Shown piece by piece: positions 5,864-14,782 of a stretch of 22,752 bases of DNA. Source of the DNA: a virus; the IMG/VR virus record IMGVR_UViG_3300030380_002033, positions 1 through 22,752 of that record; one strand, given 5' to 3'. How positions within the stretch are numbered: position 1 is the first letter of the stretch; each line of letters opens with the position of its first letter. Below the pieces are notes generated by a model that saw only the letters and a list, made by a program, of their open reading frames with translations, was not told the origin of the DNA and made no database searches. The translations under genes and the position numbers were made by a program.

Positions 5864-7315
5864 ATGAAAATGCCATATTTATTTAAAACAAAACCATTTA
5901 AACATCAGGAAGAAATATTAGACCTGAGTTGGAAACGTAAGTACTACGCCCTGTTCATGGAGATGGGACTAGGTAAATCTAAAGTAATTATTGATACAAT
6001 TGGTAAGTTAAAATTAGAGGGCGAGATCGATGCAGCTATGATTGTTGCACCGAAAGGCGTGTATGATAACTGGGTTAAACAGGAGATACCAAACCATTTA
6101 CCTGATGAATTTGAACGATTCGTGGTCCGTTGGCAACCGTCTAAGTCTAAAGCTTTTCAAGACGATATGAAAAAAGTAGTGTTTGAGATCATGGCTGGCG
6201 TAAAGTTCTTTATTATAAACGTAGAGGCGTTTAGCACCTTGCGTGGTAAAAAGGCTGCGTACTTTTTTCTGAAGCAAAACCCTGACAACATCATGGTTAT
6301 TGATGAAAGCACGACTGTTAAGAACAGAAAGGCTATGCGTACCAAGAACCTAGTGGAGCTAGGTAAGTTTGCTAAATACAAACGTATATTGACAGGTTCT
6401 CCTGTAACTAAGTCACCGATGGATTTGTATTCCCAATGTCAGTTCCTTGATCCGCAAGCTTTGGGCCAGTCTTCTTATTTCACATTTCAAAACAGATATG
6501 CCATTATACAGCGTAAAACATTTGGTGGTCGTAGTTTCAATGATATAGTAGGATATAGAAGATTAGATGAGCTGAATGCCAAGCTCGTCAGCTTTTCAGC
6601 TCGTACACTAAAGAAGGATTGTTTGGACTTACCTGATAAAATATATGTAAGAAGAAACGTAGAGCTTACAGCACAACAAGCTAAGGTTTATGAGGAAATG
6701 CGGCGATTCGCACTAGCTAGACTGTCTAAGGGCGAGCTTGCCACGACGGCCAGTATTTTGACCCAGTTGATGAGATTACAACAGATATGTTGTGGCTATC
6801 TTGAGAGTGACGAGGGCCGTTTAGAAATATTAGACAACCGTAGACTAGATGAGCTGATGAACATCATAGAAGAGACGAGCGGTAAGGTTATTATATGGTG
6901 TAACTATGTCTACGGTATAGCTGAGATTAGGAGAAGACTGTCTGAGGTATATGGTAAAGATAGTGTAGCTACATACTATGGCGAGACCAAACAGGATGAC
7001 AGGCAAGAGATTGTGCAAAGGTTTGAAGATCCTAATAGTTCGCTGAGGTTTTTTGTAGGTCAACCTAAGACGGGTGGTTATGGTATTACACTTAATCAGG
7101 CGTCCACTGTTGTGTATTATAGCAACAGCTATGATTTAGAGAGCCGATTACAGTCCGAAGATAGAGCACATAGAATAGGACAGAAGAAGTCTGTGACGTA
7201 TGTAGACCTTATATCACCGGGTACTATAGATGAGAAGATCGTCGAAGCACTGCGTAATAAAATTAATCTTGCAGACCAAGTATTAAAAGAAGATACGAAA
7301 AACTGGCTTGCTTAA
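5864..7315 (+). CDS. SNF2-type superfamily 2 helicase/ATPase
   Basis: The only plus-strand gene; 483 residues. SNF2-family motifs are in order: a FKHQEE start typical of motif Q (12-17), Walker A EMGLGKS (33-39), motif Ia MIVAPKGVYDNW (59-70), Walker B VIDEST (145-150, a DEST form in place of DEAH), motif III ILTGSPV (175-181), and in the second RecA lobe KVIIWCNY (341-348), GGYGITLNQAS (404-414) and motif VI QSEDRAHRIGQ (430-440), which is diagnostic of SNF2 proteins. It would translocate on double-stranded DNA and displace proteins or remodel forks; no nuclease or DNA-binding domain is fused to it. AAGGGAG lies 5 bases before the ATG. Its stop codon overlaps that of the opposing endolysin gene. 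Similar stand-alone SNF2 proteins are common in phages, and their function is mostly untested. Confidence 0.92.
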   Translation: MKMPYLFKTKPFKHQEEILDLSWKRKYYALFMEMGLGKSKVIIDTIGKLKLEGEIDAAMIVAPKGVYDNWVKQEIPNHLPDEFERFVVRWQPSKSKAFQDDMKKVVFEIMAGVKFFIINVEAFSTLRGKKAAYFFLKQNPDNIMVIDESTTVKNRKAMRTKNLVELGKFAKYKRILTGSPVTKSPMDLYSQCQFLDPQALGQSSYFTFQNRYAIIQRKTFGGRSFNDIVGYRRLDELNAKLVSFSARTLKKDCLDLPDKIYVRRNVELTAQQAKVYEEMRRFALARLSKGELATTASILTQLMRLQQICCGYLESDEGRLEILDNRRLDELMNIIEETSGKVIIWCNYVYGIAEIRRRLSEVYGKDSVATYYGETKQDDRQEIVQRFEDPNSSLRFFVGQPKTGGYGITLNQASTVVYYSNSYDLESRLQSEDRAHRIGQKKSVTYVDLISPGTIDEKIVEALRNKINLADQVLKEDTKNWLA

Positions 7316-7770
7316 CCTATGAGGCCTTGTCTATAGCCGTTGGCCTTGTCGTAGGTAAGTAGTTGCTTTCTTGGTGTCTCAGCTATTGAGCAATGCACCC
7401 AGCCTGTGTTACCGCCTGTGTAGCATTCTAAGATCAGCTGATCGAAGTCTAGGTTTTCACTGACCCACACAGCTAAGTCCATATTAGATACACCTGGAAC
7501 CTCAAAGTCTACCGCAGCTTCGCCTTTTACTTTGCAGCAATGCTGACTTTTTGCAGATGACCCTACTGCTATGCACAGCTCAGGGCTACGGAAACCTGAA
7601 CTTGGTGTAAACGGTATGTCGTAGTGATCGCGTACGGGCTGTAGTATTTTCTCAGCTATAAGCTTGAGTGATTGTTCTTGTAGTTTTGTAGGCGTGTTTG
7701 GTATGCCTTTGCGTTCAGCTGTCTGAGACTTTGTCAGTTCAGCTAAACTAAAATTTTCTGTAAGTTTCAT
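7312..7770 (-). CDS. M15-family peptidase, probable endolysin
   Basis: Encodes 152 residues resembling the Peptidase_M15_3 group (zinc D,D-carboxypeptidase or L-Ala-D-Glu endopeptidase-like), which cut peptide stems of peptidoglycan. Visible features are FSLAELTKSQTA (7-18), SSGFRSPEL (57-65), the metal motif starting SQH (His77) and ending in GEAAVDFE (Asp88), and the second ligand block GWVHCS with His126. The His to Asp spacing is 11 residues in place of the usual 7, an insertion in the active-site loop. There is no signal peptide, so release would need a holin, which is not identified here. As last gene of the late operon its start overlaps the stop of the 1584-residue protein gene as ATGA; its own stop overlaps the opposing SNF2 stop in TTAA. 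Confidence 0.82.
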   Translation of the reverse strand: MKLTENFSLAELTKSQTAERKGIPNTPTKLQEQSLKLIAEKILQPVRDHYDIPFTPSSGFRSPELCIAVGSSAKSQHCCKVKGEAAVDFEVPGVSNMDLAVWVSENLDFDQLILECYTGGNTGWVHCSIAETPRKQLLTYDKANGYRQGLIG

Positions 7771-10700
7771 TGAATATCCGATCTTTTTCTTTGTTTGGGA
7801 CTAATTATGTTATCACCAAATAATCTGCTAAAATTACTGCTTAAATAATCTCCAGTTTTTCTTACTAAACCCATGATGCCCATGTCCATTGCTTGTTCCA
7901 CAATTCCGGGTAAATATTGTTGTAATACCTGTTCGCCACGAGAATTGAACATCACTTTTTTACCATCTATTTCACCCTCAATTTGTGGACGTAAATTAGA
8001 CGGTACAGGCAAACCACCAATCATTGGTTGATTACTAACACCTAAACCACTTATTCCATAAGAGGGATTATTTGTAGGGTCTAATCCTCTTGATATACTT
8101 AGTGCAGCTGCATATTGTGGATCAAAATTTGCCATGCCTCGAATATTAGATCTGTTCAATCCGACTTGTGGCTGTGCAATATAATTAGCTATAGATTGAG
8201 CTGTATTGTCATCTCCAAAACCACCTGTCTGTTGACCTACGTTGGTGGCAAAATCAAAATCCTCTTGGGTCATACCGTAGTCAGAGGGATCTCCGTAGTC
8301 ATCGACAAACCCACCGTCTTGAAAAGGAATTATACCACCAATTTTAATTCCTCCGCCCTCTGGCATACTGATAGAAGGTGAAAAGTTTGTGACAAAATTT
8401 TGAAGATTTCTTGCTATTTCTCCCGCATAGCCGGGAAGATTTATAGATGTAATACCCGTGGACCGTCTTCCTTGAGGTCTTGGTTTTAAAGAGCTTGGTA
8501 ACCTAGCTGCTTCTCTTGGTGTATTATCGTTATTAGACCCTGTATCCTGTAAAGCAGATTGTATAGCTTCTTGAACAGATACAGGAGCTGTTTCAAGTCC
8601 CATGTCATATGAAGGATCGCCAGCTACACCACCATATTGCATAAATTGCGTAGGCTGTTGAGCGTTAATTAATCCTGATGTTATATCATCAGGAAACAAC
8701 GATGCAAATTTGTTTCTATCAATAGACGCGGCTGGTGGGGGTGTCCCCACTTTAGCCGCGAGGCGGTTGTTCACACCGCTACTTAGTCCTTGTCCAATCT
8801 GGGTGGTGGGAGACCCCTCTTGATTGGGCTGGACAGAACTCTGTTCTTGAAATTCTGGTCCTGTAACTTCCTCGTCAACTTCTCTTATGACAGTTGGTGT
8901 AATTCTTTTTAAAGGCTTGAAACCACTTGAGTACATCCATCCAATTAAAGCATCCCCAATTTGTTTTGCTTCTTCTTTTGTTCTAGCTTTTTGTAACATT
9001 TGAGATAGTCTCACTGGGTCGGCCATGAGTTCTGCCATGACGTCAATTTTCATACTCTGAGGAACATCTCTGAATATGTTTTCCATTATTCGTACACCGG
9101 CCTGTGATTCAATTAGACCTGTACCCATGCCCCTTGAACCAGGTAAAGGCATTTTTGCAGCAATAGCTTGACCAATTGAGGCACCTGATATTTTTAAATA
9201 GAAACCAAGGACACCATTAACGTCATCGGCTAAATCTCCAATACCAAACTTACCAGCAGCTTCCATAGCTTCAAACTTAACTAACTCTGTAACAAATCTT
9301 TTGACACCATTCATTTGTTTTTCTGTGGCTATGCCGTTTTTTATCATTAATTCTGCTAGGTTTGTTGACCTTAAAGCTTTAGGCATTTCAGAAAAGACTG
9401 TGTCGTAAAAGGCACGAGGACTAAAAGATTGACTTGTTCCTCCCGCTTTTGTCATGGCATACTCAAGGATTGATGTATATAACCCGTCTAAAGCTTTTTT
9501 TGGATCTGATGAAGCATTAGCGATACGAGCTAAATTTCTAATATCTCGTGTTGGGTTTCTACCTACGATGGCTTCTCCAGCTGTAATGACGGGGCTTTCC
9601 GCTGATTTGCCCCCAGAAACATTTTTAAAGAAGAGTTGATTGTCTAATTTTTTCTGTAAGTTTTTGTTTTTATCTTTAACATTTGAAAGTAAAACTCTGG
9701 CTGTATTAAAGTCAGTTAAATCATCTCTTAGTCCTTGAAAGGCTTGAGAGTCTAAAAGATCTTTATTTGTTTCCATCCATCTTGCTAAAGCCTTTTCATT
9801 TAAAGTTCCTGTCGTAGGATCTAAAGCAGCTGCCTTAGCATTTCTTAATATCTTCGTAAGTACACCTGTAACTGAGTTTGGTAAATCTGCGGCACCTTCT
9901 AAATTGTTTTCATCTGCAAACTTGCCGAGGTTAAATATTTGCTTAACTCTTAAATTTGTCGCGTCTGCACTACCAGAAAAAAGTTTGTCAGCTAAAGTTT
10001 CAGGATTATTTTTTATAACACCTGTTGATGTTTTTTGTAAAACATCTCCTGCAAAAGTATTTGTATAAACTTTGTTAAATGCTTTGGAGTACGCTCTTGC
10101 TGCATCATAATCAACATTTAAACCCTCTTCATAAGAATCTAAATCATCTAAAATAGCCTTGGCAAACTTCCCTGCAAAGCCTGCTGCTTTGGAATTACCG
10201 TTATTTCCTGACAATCCTCTTTGAAGGCTCAGAGCCAAACTTCTCATTTTAATAAGTTCTTTAGATGTTATAGTGCCTGTTGCTTCTTCCGCTTCATCTG
10301 CCACAGCACCTTTTGGTGTGGCATCAAGTTTTCGTAGTAAATCTTTGAAAATGGATTTAGCTGTATTATATTGAAACATTCTAGCGTCTCTGTTCTTCTT
10401 AGCTATTTCACCTTCTCCATACTTTTGTGGTTTATTATTACCTTCTACAAAATGGCTTTGTATTCTAAGAAGATCGTCTCTAGAAAATGTATTAACGTCT
10501 TTAAGTTTATCTATTTCATCTTTACCTATCTCAGGTAAGTTTAAATATCGCAACTGTTCATTTACCATATTTAAAACTAGATTATCTGTGCGTCCCTTTA
10601 ATGATCCTCTTGCTAAAAACGAATCTATGTTTTGATCAAATTTACTTAAATCTGGACCAGCTGCTGCTGTTTCATCTAATAACTTAGGATCAATTATATC

Positions 10701-12521
10701 ACCAAAACCAAGTTCTCTTGATTTTGCGTTTGCAAATGAAAACAAAGGTCTTAAATTTTTTGCAAAAAACTCTCTATATGCTTTTGGAATATCGGGACCA
10801 GTAAATTCGTCTTTGAAAACTTGTATAAAATTTGGCAAGGGTACTTCCTGTCCAGCATCATTTTTAAAATTTTCTAAATTGACGGATCTTACTTTATTCC
10901 ATAAAGCTTTTTCTTGACCACGGCCAAGGACAAATTGGTTTTGTATCATTTTAAATAAAGTTTCACCAAGCTCTGCGTTTGAAGCTGGGTCTTTACCCTT
11001 TACTGTTTCAAAAGAATCTAACACTAACTTTGTCGCATTGTGTAATCTGTGTGTCAAGGCATCTGAAAAAAGAGCTTCTGATAATTTCATTGCTTCTTTA
11101 ATGGCACCTTTATCACCTGTCTTGATTAACGCCAAAATAACATTTCTGAGGGCTGTACCTTGTTGCGACATTGCTGATTTCTGTTGCTTGCCTAAACCTC
11201 TGTTGGTTTGTGCTAAAGAAGCTTCAATGGCCATAAGCACCGGACTATCTGCTTTTAATCCTGCGGTCAGCTGTACTGAAGGATCTAATTTACCACCAAC
11301 CTCACTCAATTTTTCTATAAGAGCATTAAATTTTGTTTGATCTTTAAAATAAGACGGATCAATTTCGCCTTGTTCTTCAAGTAACTCTAAAATCTTTTTT
11401 GCACCAGCCATCTCTCTTTTTTCTTTTAAAAACGAGATCCCCTCTTTTGCACTGGTGTAAAGTCCTTTATCCTTTGCAGCTTTAGCTCGACCAAACATAT
11501 TAACAAGAGCGTCTTTTATTGCACCAATACGGTCAATTAGTAAAGTTCCTGCTACACCTGGGACAATAGATCCACCAAGCTCATACCCTACTCTTGGCAA
11601 GGCTTCGCCCGGTTGTGTCTGTTCTGCATAACCACCAAAGCCTGTTTGTGATACACCTACCATTCCTTCAATAGCTAAAGTAGGAATAGGACGTTTTACT
11701 GCAAACTTCTTTGATGAGGTCAGCATTTTTTCTATACCGTTAATTAAACGTATGACATTAGGTCCTTTGCCTTTAGCTAAACTTTTTACTAAATCTTTGT
11801 TTTTGTAATCCGCAGGAGTTAAAGGTCCTTTTTTTAAAGTTTCTACTAAATTATCTAAATACTTAGCAGAGCCAAAATCTACATTTTTTGATATTAAAAA
11901 AGGTGTTGGCAACCATGCAAAGGCACCAGCTGCTGTTTTACCAGCGGCGTATGCTTTACGAGTGCCCGGTAATATAGTTTTTTCATCCCCAAATAGTTGA
12001 GACGTTAGTAACTCGCCACCTTCCCAACCACCAAAAGCTCCTAATACAGTTCCACCAACAACTGTTCCAAATTTGCCAATTACACTAGGGACATTTTTTG
12101 CAGCTTGTGAACTTAATTTAGCACCAGTCACAGCTCCTGTTAGCGATAAACCTTGTGGCAAAATATCTCTTTTAAACCCCTCAAGCATCGTGCCAAATTC
12201 AAGTTCCTCCCCCTGTGATGTTCTAGCTAAAAAATTAATAATTTCATCGTTTGTTTTAAATCTTCTTTGACCGGGAGTTTGAGCCTTGAACGCAGGTACT
12301 TGATCAAAAAAAGAAGCTGTGCCATCTTTTAAGGTATCATATGTAAATAATCCCGGTGACTGAACAACAGATTTTGATACAACATCTCTTGCAATAATCT
12401 CTTCGATTGGCATATACTTATCTACGCCGTCAATTATTACGTTGTCCCCTGCCCCATAATTTTCATAAAACTCATTAATTTGAGGTTGATCTAGTATTAC
12501 AGGTTTTAATTCTAAACTCAT
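7767..12521 (-). CDS. Giant internal virion/ejection protein (T7 gp16-like by size and position)
   Basis: Encodes 1584 residues, the largest protein in the window. Three Gly/Ala/Val-rich hydrophobic stretches lie near the N-terminus (about 144-166, 192-210 and 312-328), the long middle part (about 350-1180) is mainly charged and helical in character, and the last 290 residues are low in complexity with MQYGGVAG (1294-1301), FQDGGFVDD (1400-1408) and a basic tail KQRKRSDIQ. Size, solubility with embedded hydrophobic patches and position as last large gene before the endolysin fit an internal virion protein ejected with the DNA, as T7 gp16 is; no lytic transglycosylase motif was recognised. It shares one base with the preceding gene (TAATG), with GGTGA just upstream. 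This rests on architecture and context, not on a recognised domain; an unusual tail protein is the alternative. Confidence 0.65.
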   Translation of the reverse strand: MSLELKPVILDQPQINEFYENYGAGDNVIIDGVDKYMPIEEIIARDVVSKSVVQSPGLFTYDTLKDGTASFFDQVPAFKAQTPGQRRFKTNDEIINFLARTSQGEELEFGTMLEGFKRDILPQGLSLTGAVTGAKLSSQAAKNVPSVIGKFGTVVGGTVLGAFGGWEGGELLTSQLFGDEKTILPGTRKAYAAGKTAAGAFAWLPTPFLISKNVDFGSAKYLDNLVETLKKGPLTPADYKNKDLVKSLAKGKGPNVIRLINGIEKMLTSSKKFAVKRPIPTLAIEGMVGVSQTGFGGYAEQTQPGEALPRVGYELGGSIVPGVAGTLLIDRIGAIKDALVNMFGRAKAAKDKGLYTSAKEGISFLKEKREMAGAKKILELLEEQGEIDPSYFKDQTKFNALIEKLSEVGGKLDPSVQLTAGLKADSPVLMAIEASLAQTNRGLGKQQKSAMSQQGTALRNVILALIKTGDKGAIKEAMKLSEALFSDALTHRLHNATKLVLDSFETVKGKDPASNAELGETLFKMIQNQFVLGRGQEKALWNKVRSVNLENFKNDAGQEVPLPNFIQVFKDEFTGPDIPKAYREFFAKNLRPLFSFANAKSRELGFGDIIDPKLLDETAAAGPDLSKFDQNIDSFLARGSLKGRTDNLVLNMVNEQLRYLNLPEIGKDEIDKLKDVNTFSRDDLLRIQSHFVEGNNKPQKYGEGEIAKKNRDARMFQYNTAKSIFKDLLRKLDATPKGAVADEAEEATGTITSKELIKMRSLALSLQRGLSGNNGNSKAAGFAGKFAKAILDDLDSYEEGLNVDYDAARAYSKAFNKVYTNTFAGDVLQKTSTGVIKNNPETLADKLFSGSADATNLRVKQIFNLGKFADENNLEGAADLPNSVTGVLTKILRNAKAAALDPTTGTLNEKALARWMETNKDLLDSQAFQGLRDDLTDFNTARVLLSNVKDKNKNLQKKLDNQLFFKNVSGGKSAESPVITAGEAIVGRNPTRDIRNLARIANASSDPKKALDGLYTSILEYAMTKAGGTSQSFSPRAFYDTVFSEMPKALRSTNLAELMIKNGIATEKQMNGVKRFVTELVKFEAMEAAGKFGIGDLADDVNGVLGFYLKISGASIGQAIAAKMPLPGSRGMGTGLIESQAGVRIMENIFRDVPQSMKIDVMAELMADPVRLSQMLQKARTKEEAKQIGDALIGWMYSSGFKPLKRITPTVIREVDEEVTGPEFQEQSSVQPNQEGSPTTQIGQGLSSGVNNRLAAKVGTPPPAASIDRNKFASLFPDDITSGLINAQQPTQFMQYGGVAGDPSYDMGLETAPVSVQEAIQSALQDTGSNNDNTPREAARLPSSLKPRPQGRRSTGITSINLPGYAGEIARNLQNFVTNFSPSISMPEGGGIKIGGIIPFQDGGFVDDYGDPSDYGMTQEDFDFATNVGQQTGGFGDDNTAQSIANYIAQPQVGLNRSNIRGMANFDPQYAAALSISRGLDPTNNPSYGISGLGVSNQPMIGGLPVPSNLRPQIEGEIDGKKVMFNSRGEQVLQQYLPGIVEQAMDMGIMGLVRKTGDYLSSNFSRLFGDNIISPKQRKRSDIQ

Positions 12522-14782
12522 TAGTTCACCGGTTTAATTATATTTTTTAAAATTTGACTTCTGTTAACATCTGGTGAACCACCTCCTGAGGTTACATCAA
12601 ATCCACCTAACAAGAAGACAAGTCTATCTATTTCACTATTATTACTTATTAAATCATTTTCTTTACCTCCTGTATCTCCTGAGGCTAACTTAGATAGATT
12701 AAAACCTTTTTGAGCTATTAAAGTGTCTCTTAATGTTTTAATTTTTGTAAGTTCTTGTTGAGGATCATTTAACAAAGTATCAGGGTCTATGAATAACTCT
12801 GCTACAAACTGCATCTCTCTAACTGGAAACTTGTTGTTTTTCACAAGAGCTGATCTTCCTAAAGCTATTATAGTTTTAAGATATTGTCGTGCCTGTGTTG
12901 TATCTGTGCCTCTACCGAAGAAGTCTTTTAACTGCACGGTATCTGGTAAAAATCCATCTATTACCATCAAACCGGCTCTTACGTTTGAGTAAAAACCCGT
13001 TCCATTAAGAACCATTTTCTGTACTTCATCAAAATCTTTTTTAAGCTCCGCTGGTATACCCTGACTGAACACTTCATAATTTTTAGATTTCATGTCCTTT
13101 AAAGCTTTTTTAGCGTCAGCTCTTCTTTTTTCTGATATATAAACAGCATAAGACTTGTCAGCACTAATAGCAAAACCTGAGCCCGGAGCTATATTAACTT
13201 TCTGTCCATCATCATCTGTATATGACTTACCACCATCATAGCTCATTACAACTTTGTTGCTACCAGTGTCCTTGTAGTTTTTTATTAACATCGGTGTAGG
13301 GTCTGGTGTTTTTTCTTTTCCAATCTCAAACACCTTAGAACCTGAAGGTGCACTAGTTACAGCGTTTAAACCGCTTTCACTATTAACGTCAACAATTGTT
13401 TCTGTACCGGCAGGGTCTATTATTCTATGTAAGTTTGGTTTTTCTTGTGTTCGATCACCAAAAATTGCTGTGCTTGTAAGTTTACCGTCAGCATTTTCTG
13501 ATGTTTTAACTATTTGACCTTTTACAACAGTAAATCTGTCTTTATCAGGAACTTTAAATAGAAGTTCATTAGTTCCCTCTTTATATACATATGATCCGGG
13601 AGTATAAGCTTTATTTTTGCCTGGGCCTTTATAAACCACTTGACCTGAAACATTTTTTATAACAACATCGCCCACGACAGTTGTTTTTGCTTGAATATCA
13701 GCTAGTTTACTTTTCATAGTAGTCTCTGCTTTTTTCTCAGCCGCTTGTGTAGTTTCAGCTGCTTGTAAAGCGGCAAGGTCTAACTTACGTTTGTCAGCGG
13801 ATAATTGTGCTGCTCTTGCCCCTATAGTTGGAGCTAACTTTGTGGTAGTAGCTGCCATAGCCAATCTTTCAGCAGGAGACATACCCGGCTTTTCACCAGG
13901 CATCGGAGCTGCAAAAGTCAAAGCTGTATTAGCTATGTCAAATAACATTTGAGCCTGCGTTAGTCTTTTTTGTTCTTCTGAGTCACCAAGTAGACTACCG
14001 TATAAATCTTTCTTTTCTTCAAATATAGTTTTTAAATCTCTAGCGGGCGTTACTTTTGGCAAGGCACTCAAAGCTTGAAGTTTTTTTTGATTTTGAGCTA
14101 AAGCCATGTTTTGTAAATACAAGTTATTCAAACGGTCCTCCGTCGTAGGTATTCTTGAAAAGCCACCAACAGGTGGTACTCCCTTGCCCTTGCTAAATTT
14201 TAAAACTGGGTCCTCGTCTCCACGGCGGCGAACCTCACCGCCATACCTAAAATTTTCGGGTGGTTCGTTTCCAGCCCCCGTCATGCTCATTATTCCGCCA
14301 GCCATATCGCCTTGAACTGGTGTATCCATTGCCTCGCGAGCCATCGGTGCAATGCCTTCTTCTGCCATGCTTATCTGAACTACTGGAGTGACAAGAGCCA
14401 AAACACTATCTGGTGTTTGAGCCGCGTCCTCTGGTCCAACTATACTTGCTAAATCATCTCTTCTTTCTTCTTCTGATTTATTCTCACCAGAAAACTGGTT
14501 CATCATAGATTGAAAGTCTGGTGCTTGTTCCAAGTCCCCTGTATCCTGTGCAACATCTCCTAAAGTAGCAGCTAACATATTAGGATCAATTTGTCCTTGA
14601 GGTTGAGCAGGCATTCCAGCCATGCCACCTTCTTGCATAGGTTTGAAACCCATTTTTCTCACAACATCTGGTCGTTTTTGAGCTAACGACTTCAAACCAG
14701 TGTTGTCTGCTGGAATTGTTTTCATACCAGCTGCTCCGCCATCACGGAACATTTGTCTCTGTAGTAATGCTCTATTCATCAT
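12521..14782 (-). CDS. Internal virion/ejection protein (T7 gp15-like by size and position)
   Basis: Encodes 753 residues. The N-terminal 190 residues are disordered in character and carry the short motif FRDGGAAGM (12-20), MQEGGMAGM (49-57), a DMAGGIM segment (159-165) and RYGGEV (179-184). A helical Ala/Gln/Lys-rich region follows (about 210-365, including LAALQAAETTQAAEKKAET), then beta-rich sequence with Gly/Ser turns (about 370-540), and a helical C-terminal part with RQYLKTIIALGRSALVKNN. A structural role inside the capsid or tail is inferred from its place between two other large virion proteins. The two first codons are both ATG; 14782 overlaps the preceding stop as ATGA, and a start at 14779 would be equally coupled. 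No enzymatic motif was seen. Confidence 0.62.
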   Translation of the reverse strand: MMNRALLQRQMFRDGGAAGMKTIPADNTGLKSLAQKRPDVVRKMGFKPMQEGGMAGMPAQPQGQIDPNMLAATLGDVAQDTGDLEQAPDFQSMMNQFSGENKSEEERRDDLASIVGPEDAAQTPDSVLALVTPVVQISMAEEGIAPMAREAMDTPVQGDMAGGIMSMTGAGNEPPENFRYGGEVRRRGDEDPVLKFSKGKGVPPVGGFSRIPTTEDRLNNLYLQNMALAQNQKKLQALSALPKVTPARDLKTIFEEKKDLYGSLLGDSEEQKRLTQAQMLFDIANTALTFAAPMPGEKPGMSPAERLAMAATTTKLAPTIGARAAQLSADKRKLDLAALQAAETTQAAEKKAETTMKSKLADIQAKTTVVGDVVIKNVSGQVVYKGPGKNKAYTPGSYVYKEGTNELLFKVPDKDRFTVVKGQIVKTSENADGKLTSTAIFGDRTQEKPNLHRIIDPAGTETIVDVNSESGLNAVTSAPSGSKVFEIGKEKTPDPTPMLIKNYKDTGSNKVVMSYDGGKSYTDDDGQKVNIAPGSGFAISADKSYAVYISEKRRADAKKALKDMKSKNYEVFSQGIPAELKKDFDEVQKMVLNGTGFYSNVRAGLMVIDGFLPDTVQLKDFFGRGTDTTQARQYLKTIIALGRSALVKNNKFPVREMQFVAELFIDPDTLLNDPQQELTKIKTLRDTLIAQKGFNLSKLASGDTGGKENDLISNNSEIDRLVFLLGGFDVTSGGGSPDVNRSQILKNIIKPVN

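Noticed and set aside
7322-7347. AGGCC and GGCCT inverted repeat just past the SNF2 stop, a possible terminator
   Set aside because: It is inside the endolysin coding region, the arms are only 5 bases and built on a GGCC palindrome, the loop is 15 bases and no T-run follows on either strand.
11038-11340. Plus-strand open frame of 100 residues inside the 1584-residue gene
   Set aside because: It is antisense to a continuous coding frame, has Ser/Leu/Ala bias typical of complement frames, and no ribosome site was found.
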